The notes: generated from the sequence alone by a model not told the origin. A stretch of 64,000 nt of DNA from UBA2256 sp964531105 (GCA_964531105.1 CAZHFN010000003.1:17584-81583), one strand, 5' to 3'; positions 24,537-33,875 are shown, counted from the first letter of the stretch. Translations and numbers: made by a program.

Positions 24537-25547
24537 ATGAGAGAGATAACAGCCCAGTTGGACGGCAGGCTCAAAGCCCACTTCGGAGACTCGGCAGCTA
24601 GAGCCGAGCCTTACCCCGTAGAGCGATACAACGACCTCGTCAGGATCGTCGCCGAACTCTCCTACCTCAACAAGGAGAGTCTATTAGTTTTCCGGGGGCA
24701 AGCCAGAGATTTTAAAAACAAGGCCGAGGCCAGCAGCCTCTACCCCTCTCTATATAGAAGAAACATTCTCACCAAGGCCAGGGTGGAGCGTGACTTCGCC
24801 CTCCTCGATGAGCTTTCAGCCATCCTGGTGGAGGAAACCCGAAAGCTGGACCGACGCGCGGGCGATGAACTGCGCAGGCGGCGCCATCTTCAGCAGGCCA
24901 TTCTCCAGCACTACCAAGTTTGCGAAACGCCCCTTCTGGATCTAAGCCAGTCTCTCAGGGCGGCTTGCTCCTTTGCCCAGATCAGCACCGGACAAATCGG
25001 CGCGGCGGGTGAATCCGGCGATCCAGGCATGGCGGGATCGGATTCAGGCGAGCGGGTCTATCTCTATGTTCTCGCCCTTCCCTTCCCGACGGGGGGCATT
25101 TCCATCGATTCCCGGGAGGAAATCGTTTCGGTGCGCCTCCTCTCAGCTTGCCCATCCCTAGCCCGGCGTACCTATTTCCAGGATGCCCTGCTGGCAGGCA
25201 CAGTGGACATCAGCGACAACTACGAAGAGAAGAACGAACTCGACTTTAACCGCAGGCTCGTGGCCAAGTTTTCCATACCCTCCGGCGATGAGTTTTGGGC
25301 GGATGGTCCGGGCAGGATCGACAGCGCCCTTCTATTCCCTGGCAAGGATGATGACCCAATGCAGCAACTCTGCTCCGTCCTCCAAAGCGCCGTCACCGAC
25401 GTGGAAGGACTGCTCTTCGCGCCAATCCAGCCTGGGGCGCCGCAAGGTTCAGAAGACAGCTCTGAAAAAGCGACAATCAGCCCCTCAGGGGAAGCGGTGT
25501 TGGGCATCCAGGATATCGCCTATCGCCTTCGCCGAAGGCTGGGCTAG
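24537..25547 (+). CDS. FRG-domain protein
   Basis: This protein of about 336 residues carries an FRG domain: LLVFRGQARDFK near residue 45, SSLYPSLYRR, and ILQHYQVCETPLLDLSQSLRAACSFA near 120-145, which matches the family's Q-H-Y...LLD pattern. FRG proteins are of unknown activity and are often found in accessory regions, some near phage defence. A longer frame from 24330 overlaps the GNAT gene and begins without homology; ATG 24537 is preferred. It lies beside a VapBC pair. Confidence 0.82.
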   Translation: MREITAQLDGRLKAHFGDSAARAEPYPVERYNDLVRIVAELSYLNKESLLVFRGQARDFKNKAEASSLYPSLYRRNILTKARVERDFALLDELSAILVEETRKLDRRAGDELRRRRHLQQAILQHYQVCETPLLDLSQSLRAACSFAQISTGQIGAAGESGDPGMAGSDSGERVYLYVLALPFPTGGISIDSREEIVSVRLLSACPSLARRTYFQDALLAGTVDISDNYEEKNELDFNRRLVAKFSIPSGDEFWADGPGRIDSALLFPGKDDDPMQQLCSVLQSAVTDVEGLLFAPIQPGAPQGSEDSSEKATISPSGEAVLGIQDIAYRLRRRLG

Positions 25548-25581
25548 GCTAAGCCGCGCAGAGAAAATTTTTTAGTAATAT

Positions 25582-25977
25582 TTAAGGAAGCGCTATTTTC
25601 ATATCCTTCGCCAGCTTTTTCATTTTTTCATCGTTGGTCAGAAGGATAGCGTTCTGCCGTCGCGCCAATACGAGATAGAACAAATCATAAACCGGATGCC
25701 GATATTTAACCGATTCCGCAAACACTTCCCGCCACATGGGGGCTGTATCGACATACTCATCCACCAAATCGATGCAGAAATCTATTCCTTTCTGAGCCTT
25801 AACTGCATCGAGATCCGAAAAGGTCGCGTATTTCCAAAAAACGTTACATATCTCGGATGGGTAGACGTTGGGCGCTATGACGATATCTGCATCATGCAGA
25901 TATTTTCCGAATATTTCGGCATTAGTGGCGCCCAACGCGATTTCTATAGCGGCGCTGGCATCCAGTACGGCAATCAT
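25582..25977 (-). CDS. vapC: VapC-type PIN-domain toxin
   Basis: This 131-residue PIN-domain ribonuclease should cleave RNA when freed from its antitoxin. The acidic metal-binding residues are in place: Asp6 (VLDASAAIEI), Glu in PSEICNVFW, Asp in VYDLFYLVLA and Asn-Asp in LLTNDEKM. It overlaps the antitoxin gene by 4 bases. The RNA target is unknown. Confidence 0.9.
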   Translation of the reverse strand: MIAVLDASAAIEIALGATNAEIFGKYLHDADIVIAPNVYPSEICNVFWKYATFSDLDAVKAQKGIDFCIDLVDEYVDTAPMWREVFAESVKYRHPVYDLFYLVLARRQNAILLTNDEKMKKLAKDMKIALP

Positions 25978-26216
25978 CGTTCGCGGTCCTCGCGAACAAG
26001 CTCAACAGCGTCAGGCAAATCGACAGAAGCGAGGTCAAGCTCAGAGGTCCTTTCAAGCAGGAGCTTTCTTCTCTCCTTAGCCTTGAGCCTGGATCGAATT
26101 CCTTCCTTCAGCAGGACCACAGTCTGCTGCGCGAGGCTTCTATGTTCTTTTTCTGCTAAATAGCTAAGCTGATTATAAACATCCTCTGGCAACTCGCGAA
26201 CTTGCAATGTGGGCAT
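25974..26216 (-). CDS. vapB: VapB-type antitoxin (ribbon-helix-helix)
   Basis: This 80-residue protein starts MPTLQVRELPEDVYNQL, the ribbon-helix-helix that binds the operator, followed by RSLAQQTVVLLKEGI; the acidic tail (SELDLASVDLPDAVELV) should wrap the toxin. ATG 26216 follows GAGGAG; a longer frame begins in the promoter. It would repress its own promoter (26229-26263). Confidence 0.88.
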   Translation of the reverse strand: MPTLQVRELPEDVYNQLSYLAEKEHRSLAQQTVVLLKEGIRSRLKAKERRKLLLERTSELDLASVDLPDAVELVREDRER

Positions 26217-26228
26217 CCCTAACTCCTC

Positions 26229-26256
26229 GCATGCAATATACACATATTGTGCATGC
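26229..26256 (-). promoter_or_regulatory. VapB operator palindrome
   Basis: gcatgc at 26229-26234 and at 26251-26256 with aatat/atatt inside form a near-perfect palindrome that covers the -10 box and most of the spacer of the promoter. Confidence 0.75.
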
Positions 26257-26263
26257 AAATCAA
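26235..26263 (-). promoter_or_regulatory. vapBC promoter
   Basis: On the minus strand TTGATT (26258-26263), exactly 17 bases and TATATT (26235-26240), embedded in the palindrome. Confidence 0.75.
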
Positions 26264-26280
26264 GGCTCTCTGCAAACGCC

Positions 26281-27144
26281 TTACTTGTACAGCTCCCTTA
26301 TAACCGTCCAGTTCTTGGAGGACCAGTCCTTGGAGGCTGCCTCTTCCAAGAGGGCTCGGGCAGCCGCAGCCACGGGCAGTTCCATGCCCTTTTCGCGGGC
26401 GAAACGGGCCATGTAGTCCGCGTCCTTGCGCATCCAGCGCAGCTGGAAAGAAACGGGTTCATAGGATTTAGCCATCAGGCCTTTTATATTCGAGGTTACC
26501 GCAGGGCTGGAAAAAGAGCCGTTCATCATGGCCTTCTCTGCCTCAGCCATATCGATCCCCGACTTTTCCATCATGGCCAAGGCTTCCACGAGGGCCGATA
26601 CCTGCACATCGATGAGCATGTTGTTGATGAGCTTGTAGGCCATGCCCGCGCCAGGAGGGCCAAACCTGAACTGCCGTTTACTGAACGCGGCGAGGAGGGG
26701 CTGCACGGCTTCGAAGGTGGCCTGCTCGGCACCCACGAAGAGGTTCATCGTGCCACCCGGGATGCTGCCGGGGCCTCCGCCTAATCCTGCGTCCGCAAAG
26801 CGCAGGCTGTGGTCCTGGGCCAGGGAGCTCAGCTCCTTCACCCAAGCCAGGGAGAGAGTGCTGCACTCGACAATGCAGCAGCCAGGCAAAGCCGCCGCCA
26901 GGGCACCCTTCTCGCCGAGCCACATAGTCTTGGAAGCCTCATCATCGCCCACTACCGACACTACCGCGTCGGCGCCCCGCACAGCCTCCGCGGGGCTGGT
27001 TGCCCTTTTGGCCCCCTGCTTCACCAACTCCACGTCTTTTCCCGCGCTACGGTTATATACTCTCAGCTCATAGCCAGCCCTTAGAATATTGGCCGCAATG
27101 TTGAATCCCATATTGCCTAAACCCAATACTGCAATTGTCTTCAT
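26281..27144 (-). CDS. NAD(P)-dependent beta-hydroxyacid dehydrogenase (GLYR/HIBADH family)
   Basis: This protein of 287 residues oxidises or reduces a beta-hydroxyacid or succinic semialdehyde-like substrate. The Rossmann motif is AVLGLGNMG (~5-13); GGPGSIPGGTMNLFVGA and FGPPGAGMAYKLINNM with the catalytic Lys complete the family pattern. An AAGGAG site lies nine bases before ATG 27144; the in-frame ATG 27153 touches the site and is less likely. Substrate not certain. Confidence 0.9.
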   Translation of the reverse strand: MKTIAVLGLGNMGFNIAANILRAGYELRVYNRSAGKDVELVKQGAKRATSPAEAVRGADAVVSVVGDDEASKTMWLGEKGALAAALPGCCIVECSTLSLAWVKELSSLAQDHSLRFADAGLGGGPGSIPGGTMNLFVGAEQATFEAVQPLLAAFSKRQFRFGPPGAGMAYKLINNMLIDVQVSALVEALAMMEKSGIDMAEAEKAMMNGSFSSPAVTSNIKGLMAKSYEPVSFQLRWMRKDADYMARFAREKGMELPVAAAARALLEEAASKDWSSKNWTVIRELYK

Positions 27145-27288
27145 AATCGCCATCTCCTTATCTAATAAAAGATACTTCATTGAAGATTGTGGGGAAAAAA
27201 TTGTGAAAAAACAAGCGAGCGTTATGCCGAGAATATTGAGGCAGCCATACAATCGCCCTGCTATACGCAGGAAACCGACAGGTTGGCT

Positions 27289-28368
27289 TCAGTCGGTCTC
27301 GTATTCGCGCTTAAGCTCGTCCATCAATTCCTGTACTGGCACGATCCGCTCAGTCCTCCAAGCGTTGGCGCCCGCGAAGGCAAAACCCTTGTCCAGCTTT
27401 CCCTTTTGGGCGTTGAGAAGGGCGAGGGATATGCAGTACGGGGCTGTCGCAATGTCACAGGTGACAATGCAATGGTAGGGGCAAGCGAAGGGTTTTTTCT
27501 TGCCCTGGGCGACATCGTCCAGGAATTTATTCCGGATCGCACGTCCGGGCATTCCCACAGGGCTTTTTATTATTTCCAGATCCTTCTCGTCCGCCGCCAC
27601 ATAGGTATTCTTGAAGGCTAACGCCGCATCGCATTCTTCGGTGGCGACAAAGCGGGTGGCCATCTGGACGCCGGCAGCCCCCATATCGATATAGCGGCGG
27701 ATATCGGCACCGGTGTAGATACCGCCTCCGGCTATAACAGGGATTTTATTCCCAGTTTTTTCCTCGAAAGGCTTAACGGCAGCTATCACCTCGGGGACGA
27801 TGTTTTCCAAAGCGAAGGCTGGATCCTCGAGTTGCTCGGCCTTAAAACCCAGATGGCCGCCTGCCAAAGGACCCTCCACCACAAAGGCGTCGGGCAGATA
27901 GTTGTACTTGTCCAGCCAGCGCTTGGCCAATAAGACCGCCGCCCGGCCTGAGGAAACAATGGGCACGAGTTTGGTTCTGCATCCCTCTTTTAAAAATTCC
28001 GGTAGATTGACCGGAAGGCCTGCCCCGGAAAATATGATGTCTATTTTTTCGTCTATGGCTGTCCTGACCAAGTCGGCAAAATTGCTCAGCGCAACCATGA
28101 TGTTGACACCGAGAATTCCCTTGGTATGGGCGCGAGCAGTCCTGATCTCCCGCTGCAAAGCCCTTATATTGGCGCCTAGAAAATCCTTGAACCCGTCGGG
28201 CTCCATGAGGCCGATGCCGGCTGCGGCTATAACCCCCACCCCACCAGCATTGGCTACCGCCGCAGCGAGTCCCGAAAGGGAAACCCCCACGCCCATGCCG
28301 CCCTGGACTATGGGCATCTTCGCGACCAAGTCGCCTATGACAAGACTCTTTATCGTTTTCGTATTCAT
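27289..28368 (-). CDS. Nitronate monooxygenase-like flavoenzyme
   Basis: This 359-residue TIM-barrel FMN protein belongs to the 2-nitropropane dioxygenase family. It shows IVQGGMGVGVS, GVIAAAG, LGVNIMVA, VVEGPLAGGHLGF (with the family His), IPVIAGGGIYTGADI and AAGVQMATRFVATEECDA. A late CPYHCIVTC cluster (near residue 305) is unusual for simple members and could bind metal. Anaerobes use related proteins as enoyl reductases (FabK), so the reaction is open. Confidence 0.88.
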   Translation of the reverse strand: MNTKTIKSLVIGDLVAKMPIVQGGMGVGVSLSGLAAAVANAGGVGVIAAAGIGLMEPDGFKDFLGANIRALQREIRTARAHTKGILGVNIMVALSNFADLVRTAIDEKIDIIFSGAGLPVNLPEFLKEGCRTKLVPIVSSGRAAVLLAKRWLDKYNYLPDAFVVEGPLAGGHLGFKAEQLEDPAFALENIVPEVIAAVKPFEEKTGNKIPVIAGGGIYTGADIRRYIDMGAAGVQMATRFVATEECDAALAFKNTYVAADEKDLEIIKSPVGMPGRAIRNKFLDDVAQGKKKPFACPYHCIVTCDIATAPYCISLALLNAQKGKLDKGFAFAGANAWRTERIVPVQELMDELKREYETD

Positions 28369-28388
28369 AGGCAGTACTCCTTGGTTTC

Positions 28389-28416
28389 AGAATAACACTT
28401 TTCGAATTTTTGTCAT
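28389..28416 (-). promoter_or_regulatory. Promoter of the nitronate monooxygenase-like gene
   Basis: On the minus strand ATGACA (28411-28416), 16 bases and TATTCT (28389-28394); a GGAG site precedes ATG 28368. Confidence 0.5.
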
Positions 28417-28562
28417 AGATGGTGTGATAAAGACTAGCGTATCGCAGAGGGAAAATCGAGGCAGGGCATGAGACGAAATCTCATAAATCCCCGTTTTTAC
28501 TTTACATCCGCATATAAACAGGCAAAAATAGAGGATCACCGCGATTACGGAGTGACGCAATA

Positions 28563-30299
28563 ATGAAAAAACGCCTCGGTTTTTGGTTATTTGCTTTATG
28601 CATGCTGTTCTCGCTCATCCTGCCTCTATCAGCCCAAGTAAAAATCGCTCCAGTACAGAAAATCCAGCCCAAATCAGTCACCTCTCCGACCATAAAGAAG
28701 GATATCGGCATAGCAGCCGCGCCTGAAGTGCAGTTGGACACGGCGCTCCAGTTTACCCTCGTGTATCAATACAATGTGTACTCGGTAGCCGCGGGTGAAG
28801 ACGCCGAGACCTGCACGAAACTGGTCATTCCTTCCACATGGGAGGGCAAGCCCGTCCTCTACTTAGCCCAGGGCGCCTTCATGGGGCTCGACAATCTTGA
28901 AGAAGTAGTTTTGCCCGACTCCATCAACAGCATCGGGAACGAGGCTTTCAAGGACTGCTCCAATCTGGTCTCGATCAACATCCCCGAGGGGGTCACCTAT
29001 ATCGGATGGGAGGCCTTCCAAGGCTGCGAAAGCCTTGAGAGCATCGAGCTGCCGGACTCTTGCCAGATTATCCTGAGCAAGACTTTTCTGGGTTGCTCTT
29101 CCCTCGAATCCGTTTCGCTGCCGACAGTGTTGCGCAAGGTTGAGGGAGGCGCCTTCCAGGATTGCGAAAACCTCGCCTCCATCGACCTGCCCAAAGGCTT
29201 GACGGAAATCCCAGCATCGCTTTTCGAGGGTTGCGCGAGCCTCACGGACCTCGTCCTCCCTGCATCGGTCAGGTACATCCGACGCTATGCCTTCGCGGAC
29301 TGCTCATCACTGGTAAGCATCAATATTCCCGAAGGCGTGACTAGTATCGAAAAAGAAACTTTTAGGGGCTGTTCCAACCTGGAAAACCTGGAGCTGCCTT
29401 CATCTCTCCGCCACCTGGAAGAGTCCGCCTTCAGAGGGCTCGACGCCCCGATCGCCATAGATCTTCCCCAAGGCCTCACCAGCATCGGGCGGGAAGCTTT
29501 CGCCGATTGCCCCGGACTCGAGAGTCTTCTGATTCCGGACAGCGTGACGGTTCTGGGCGATTTCCTGTGCAGGGATTCTACAGGCCTGAGGGCTGTCACT
29601 ATCGGAGGCACGGGGATAATCCGATTCAGGGCTTTCTACGGTTGCACAGCCCTGGAACGCGTGACGCTGCGCGAGGGGATACGCGTCATCGAAGACAACG
29701 CATTCCAGGGTTGCAGCGCCCTCCGCCAGATCAACCTTCCCCAAACATTGACCTCGATAGGCGACTTTGCCTTCGAAAACTGTGCCGGACTCGTCAATCT
29801 CGTGCTCCCCGACCAACTCCAAGAGATAGGTGAATGGGCCTTTCACGGCTGCTCCAACTTAAGTAGGCTCCAGCTTCCCCGCCAGGCGAGGACAGCGATA
29901 GGCGAACATGCCTTCGGGATCTGTGAAAAACTCGACAACCTAGTCATTCCGGGGAACATATCCACGGTGGGGAAAACCGCGTTCTTCCATTGCTCGGGCT
30001 TGAGAAACCTTACCATCTCCGAAGGGGTGATTACGATCGAGGATGAAGCCTTCGAGGGAGCAAGCATAGCTACCCTCATACTCCCCTCCTCGATCCGCAG
30101 CGTGCTAAACGAGGCCTTCAACTCCTGCCCAAACCTCAAGACTATCACGGTCAAGGCCGCGGTTCCGCCGAACATTGTGTCGAACAGTTTTCCGCCTCGC
30201 TGGGAAATGAGGTCGATCAAGGTGCCGGCGGCGAGCCTGGCGGTCTATAAAGCTGCCCAGACCTGGGATTGGTACAAGGCACTCATCTCAGGATTCTAG
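28563..30299 (+). CDS. BspA-type leucine-rich-repeat surface protein
   Basis: This 578-residue exported protein has a signal peptide ending near ALA/LSAQ and then about eighteen repeats of ~23 residues from residue ~110 on, of the LRR_5 (TpLRR/BspA) type: I-x-x-x-A-F-x-x-C-x-x-L-x-x-[VI]-x-L-P-x-x-[LV]. Such proteins form right-handed solenoids at the surface and bind host matrix proteins, other cells or polymers. GGAGTGA precedes ATG 28563. The end overlaps the convergent flavodiiron gene by 4 bases. It lacks an obvious anchor. Confidence 0.92.
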   Translation: MKKRLGFWLFALCMLFSLILPLSAQVKIAPVQKIQPKSVTSPTIKKDIGIAAAPEVQLDTALQFTLVYQYNVYSVAAGEDAETCTKLVIPSTWEGKPVLYLAQGAFMGLDNLEEVVLPDSINSIGNEAFKDCSNLVSINIPEGVTYIGWEAFQGCESLESIELPDSCQIILSKTFLGCSSLESVSLPTVLRKVEGGAFQDCENLASIDLPKGLTEIPASLFEGCASLTDLVLPASVRYIRRYAFADCSSLVSINIPEGVTSIEKETFRGCSNLENLELPSSLRHLEESAFRGLDAPIAIDLPQGLTSIGREAFADCPGLESLLIPDSVTVLGDFLCRDSTGLRAVTIGGTGIIRFRAFYGCTALERVTLREGIRVIEDNAFQGCSALRQINLPQTLTSIGDFAFENCAGLVNLVLPDQLQEIGEWAFHGCSNLSRLQLPRQARTAIGEHAFGICEKLDNLVIPGNISTVGKTAFFHCSGLRNLTISEGVITIEDEAFEGASIATLILPSSIRSVLNEAFNSCPNLKTITVKAAVPPNIVSNSFPPRWEMRSIKVPAASLAVYKAAQTWDWYKALISGF

Positions 30300-31483
30300 G
30301 CCTTGGCTATCATCTTCCCGTACTCGACGGCCTTGGCGTAGCCGGCTTCGTCGGGGTTCCATTGATTTTTCAGCCCCTCGCCCACCAGCTCGAAGCCGCT
30401 GGCCTTGAGATTCTCGGCTAATACCTTGTTGCCCTCACCGGACCAGCCGTAGCAGCCGAAAACGCCGGCCTTCTTACCCTTGAATTTTAGCCCTTTGATT
30501 TCCTCGAGGATACCGGCTACCGCCGAGAGAATCCCCGCGCCGATGGTCGGCGAGCCCACCAGGATAGCCCTGGAGCGGAAGACATCGGTGATAGCGTCGT
30601 TCTTGTCCGATTTGCCCACGTTGTGGAGCCTTACATCGGTGGCGGGCGAAGCCTCGATAATACCCTTGGCGATGCCCTCGGCCAGCTTCCTCGTGCCACC
30701 CCACATGGAGTCATAGATGATGGTGATGCGATCTTCCTGGTAGTCCTTAGCCCACTCGACATACTTGGTGACAATCTGCAAAGGATCCTTGCGCCAGATC
30801 ACACCGTGGCTGGTGGCGATCATGTCCACCGGCAAATTGAAGCCCACCACCTCGTTGATCTTGGCGATAACCAAGGGGCTGAAGGGGGTGAGAATGTTGG
30901 CGTAGTACTTGATGCACTCCTCGTAGAGCTCGCCTTGGTCCACAAGGTCGTTGAATAGAAGCTCCGAGGCGTAGTGCTGACCGAAGGCGTCGTTGGAGAA
31001 GAGGATAGCCTCGCCGGCCAGGTAGGAGAACATGGAATCGGGCCAGTGGAGCATCCGCGCCTCCACGAAAACCAGTTTCTTACCATTACCCAGATCCAGT
31101 TCGTCACCGGTCTTCACCACCTTGAAGTTCCAGTCCTCATGGTACTGACCCTTGAGCGACTTTACCGCGTTGGCCGTGCAATAGACGGGCAGTCCAGGCC
31201 TGCGGCGCAGCAGTTCCGGCAAGGCGCCCGAGTGGTCCACCTCGCCGTGGTTCTGCACAATCGCATCCAACTTATCCAGAATTCCCTCGGCCTCCAGGTT
31301 GTCCACGAACTCCTTGGCGAAGGGGAGCCAGACTGTATCCACCAGAACAGTCTTTTCCTCCTGAATGACATAAGAGTTATAGCTCGAGCCTTTATGGGTC
31401 GAGTATTCCTCTCCGTGGAACTTCTTGAGTTCCCAGTCGATTTTCCCTACCCAATACACATTACCTTTCAGGTGTTTTTTCAT
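30296..31483 (-). CDS. Flavodiiron protein (A-type, FprA/Roo-like)
   Basis: This 395-residue protein reduces oxygen to water or nitric oxide to nitrous oxide, protecting anaerobes. The diiron site is shown by H79-x-E81-x-D83-H84 (QNHGEVDHSG), later His/Asp in LHWPDSMFSY and FSNDAFGQH, and His in ATSHGVIW; a C-terminal flavodoxin domain starts near residue 255 (ITIIYDSMWGGTRKLA). It overlaps the upstream DUF1801 gene by 4 bases. The electron donor, usually rubredoxin, is not in the window. Confidence 0.95.
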   Translation of the reverse strand: MKKHLKGNVYWVGKIDWELKKFHGEEYSTHKGSSYNSYVIQEEKTVLVDTVWLPFAKEFVDNLEAEGILDKLDAIVQNHGEVDHSGALPELLRRRPGLPVYCTANAVKSLKGQYHEDWNFKVVKTGDELDLGNGKKLVFVEARMLHWPDSMFSYLAGEAILFSNDAFGQHYASELLFNDLVDQGELYEECIKYYANILTPFSPLVIAKINEVVGFNLPVDMIATSHGVIWRKDPLQIVTKYVEWAKDYQEDRITIIYDSMWGGTRKLAEGIAKGIIEASPATDVRLHNVGKSDKNDAITDVFRSRAILVGSPTIGAGILSAVAGILEEIKGLKFKGKKAGVFGCYGWSGEGNKVLAENLKASGFELVGEGLKNQWNPDEAGYAKAVEYGKMIAKA

Positions 31484-31968
31484 AGACTCTCCTCCTTCGC
31501 AGTTTTTCGTTTGCCCGAAGTTCTTTGGGAACGATAAAGCCTAACCCACCGGTCCACATCGAACCAGGCGGCAACTTCGCCTATCAAATCATAGGGTATC
31601 GCATCCAGCTTCGTAAACCGAAGGCAGCTCTTGCCCATATCCGCCTTTTTCCCCACCCTGGCTTCGTACAATTCCAGAAAACGCTTTAAAAGTTCAGGCT
31701 CGGAATAGAGCCCCATGTGGTAGAAGGCAAGGTGCCGCTTCTGCCAGGCAATGGAAATAAGGGGCAGCGGCTGCTCCGGATTTCCCAAATAGCCTTCAGG
31801 GAAGCGTTTCAGTGGAACCACCCAGGCGGGCATGCCCCAGGCCATCACTTCCTCGAAGCCTGCCGGCAGATTTTCCGCAATCACGGAGCGTAACCTTAAA
31901 AAGACTTCCCTACGCTCCGAATCGAGAGAATCGATATAGCCCTGGACAGTGCTTGCGTCGGATAACAA
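31480..31968 (-). CDS. DUF1801 (YdhG-like) protein
   Basis: This 162-residue cytosolic protein matches the DUF1801 fold: VQGYIDSLDSERREVFLRLRSVI, MAWGMPAWVV, LISIAWQKRHLAFYHMGLY and KSCLRF. Members are thought to bind small molecules or iron; none is well defined. Its stop overlaps the flavodiiron ATG, so both are made together, which suggests a link to oxidative stress. Confidence 0.85.
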   Translation of the reverse strand: MLSDASTVQGYIDSLDSERREVFLRLRSVIAENLPAGFEEVMAWGMPAWVVPLKRFPEGYLGNPEQPLPLISIAWQKRHLAFYHMGLYSEPELLKRFLELYEARVGKKADMGKSCLRFTKLDAIPYDLIGEVAAWFDVDRWVRLYRSQRTSGKRKTAKEESL

Positions 31969-32027
31969 AGGCTCCTCCCTAAAAGCATAGCGGATAGATG
32001 ATTTATAATATCATGCAAATCTTTCGG

Positions 32028-32057
32028 TTGGACAAGCTTGACTAAAAAAGCTACAAT
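32028..32057 (+). promoter_or_regulatory. Promoter of the flavodoxin-family gene, likely leaderless
   Basis: TTGGAC (32028-32033), 18 bases and TACAAT (32052-32057). ATG 32064 is the seventh base after the -10, where transcription should begin. Confidence 0.6.
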
Positions 32058-32063
32058 CGTGCC

Positions 32064-32687
32064 ATGAAAGTACTTATGATAAACGGTAGCCCCCACACCG
32101 AAGGCTGCACCCGAACCGCCCTCGCCGAAGTAGCCAAAAGCCTTGAAAAAGAAGGCATTGAAACCGAAGTGGTCAATATCGGCACCAAGACAGTCCGCGG
32201 CTGCGTGGCCTGCGGCAAGTGCGCCGAGCTCAAGCGTTGCGTATACGAGGATGACCCAGTCAATGAGCTCATCGAAAAGGCCAAGACCGCCGACGCCTTT
32301 GTCTTCGGCTCTCCTGTGTACTATTCATCCCCCGCCGGACAGATTGTTTCGCTTATGGACAGGCTGTTCCGAGCAGGTGGTGCCCACTTCAAGCACAAGC
32401 CGGCGGCCGCCGTAGTCAGCTGCAGGCGAGGCGGAGCAACAGCCACCCTGGATCAGCTCAACAAGTATTTCCTCATCAGCAGCATGCTCGTGGTAGGCTC
32501 CCAGTACTGGAACATGGTGCACGGCAATAAGCCCGAAGAAGTGCTCCGCGATCTTGAAGGCACCCAGACCATGCGCACCCTGGGGCTCAACATGGCATGG
32601 CTTCTAAAATCGCTGGAAGCCGGCAAAAAGGCGGGCATCGCCAAGCCCGTCCTGGAAGCCCAGATCAAGACGAATTTTATACAATAA
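32064..32687 (+). CDS. Flavodoxin-family NAD(P)H-dependent reductase with a Cys cluster
   Basis: This 207-residue FMN protein has the flavodoxin-like start MKVLMINGSPHTEGCTRTAL and FGSPVYYSSPAGQ, and a cluster C-V-A-C-G-K-C...C near residues 50-60 as in iron-sulfur flavoproteins. It probably moves electrons to a quinone, metal or oxidant. The MFS gene begins 9 bases after its stop. Confidence 0.88.
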   Translation: MKVLMINGSPHTEGCTRTALAEVAKSLEKEGIETEVVNIGTKTVRGCVACGKCAELKRCVYEDDPVNELIEKAKTADAFVFGSPVYYSSPAGQIVSLMDRLFRAGGAHFKHKPAAAVVSCRRGGATATLDQLNKYFLISSMLVVGSQYWNMVHGNKPEEVLRDLEGTQTMRTLGLNMAWLLKSLEAGKKAGIAKPVLEAQIKTNFIQ

Positions 32688-32696
32688 AATCATTTA

Positions 32697-33857
32697 ATGC
32701 TTACTAACAAGAGAGCACGCGGTGTAGAGATTGGAGTGCTGACCATCTCTCACATGCTGAATGACTTATACAGCAATTATCTGCCCCAGATGCTGCCCTT
32801 TCTCATGATTTCGATCCAGGGATTCACCGTCACAAAAGCCGCCATCCTCACGGCCTCCTTTACAATCACTTCATCGATCGTCCAGCCCGTGTTCGGCTAC
32901 TTGGTTGATAACACAGGCCGAAGATGGCTTGTCCATGTTGGAACACTCTGGATGGCGGTTATGCTGAGCCTGACAGGCGTGGTGAACAGCTATTGGATGC
33001 TTGTTGTGCTGGCTTCCCTAGCCGGGTTGGGCACTGCCGCCTTCCACCCCCAAGCGGCCTTGATGATGAACCTGCTTTCGGGAAGACATACGGCTGTTCT
33101 TTTATCTATCTTTTCCGCTTTCGGTAACATAGGCATTGCCTTAGGTCCCTTACTCCTGGTACCTCTCTTTCAGACCTTCGGCCTCAAGGCCTCGGTCTTT
33201 ACCGTTATTCCGGGAATCCTCGCCACCCTGCTCCTGGTCCTGTTCGCTCCCCGTATCCAGATCTCGACAAAAGCGATTCCCTCTTTAGCGACGGTTCTCG
33301 CATCCGTCAAGGCAGCATCCAGGCAGCTCGTGCCTATAGTCGCCATCATTGCGGTGCGTTCACTGGCCTATACAGGCATGCTTACACTCCTGCCACTGTA
33401 TTTCGCGGAAAAACAGCTTTCAGCCATCGCAGCCAGCCATCTGGTCACCATAATGCTCTTTTCGGGAGCGGCCGGAGGCATTATCGGCGGCTTTATAGCC
33501 GACCGTTGTGGAAGAAAACCTCTCATAGTCGCCTCGCTCATTATCTCAACGCCTTTTTTCTTCGCATTCCTCGCGACACAGGGCGCTCTTTCCACAATCT
33601 TTCTGGCTCTGGCCGGGGCGAGCCTCCTATCGAGTTTCTCGGTTACCGTCGTGGCAGCTCAGGAAGCCATCCCAGATAACAAAGCTCTCGCGGCCGGCAT
33701 ATCCATGGGATTGGCCGGAGGCCTGGGAGGCCTGGCCGTAATATTTGTCGGGAAGTTAGGCGATGTATGGGGGCTGACGCAGGCTATTTTCCTTTTGTTT
33801 TCCCTTCCCATCGCGGCTGGTCTTATTGGCTTATCGATTCAGAAGAAATCTCGCTGA
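32697..33857 (+). CDS. MFS exporter of the fosmidomycin-resistance type
   Basis: This 386-residue inner-membrane protein has twelve predicted spans and the MFS start SHMLNDLYSNYLPQMLPFL, VFGYLVDNTGRRW and GGFIADRCGRKP. It is closest in pattern to Fsr-type drug exporters. It is the second gene of a unit with the flavodoxin-family reductase. Substrate unknown. Confidence 0.88.
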   Translation: MLTNKRARGVEIGVLTISHMLNDLYSNYLPQMLPFLMISIQGFTVTKAAILTASFTITSSIVQPVFGYLVDNTGRRWLVHVGTLWMAVMLSLTGVVNSYWMLVVLASLAGLGTAAFHPQAALMMNLLSGRHTAVLLSIFSAFGNIGIALGPLLLVPLFQTFGLKASVFTVIPGILATLLLVLFAPRIQISTKAIPSLATVLASVKAASRQLVPIVAIIAVRSLAYTGMLTLLPLYFAEKQLSAIAASHLVTIMLFSGAAGGIIGGFIADRCGRKPLIVASLIISTPFFFAFLATQGALSTIFLALAGASLLSSFSVTVVAAQEAIPDNKALAAGISMGLAGGLGGLAVIFVGKLGDVWGLTQAIFLLFSLPIAAGLIGLSIQKKSR

Positions 33858-33875
33858 AGCGAAGGTTCGGTAAGA

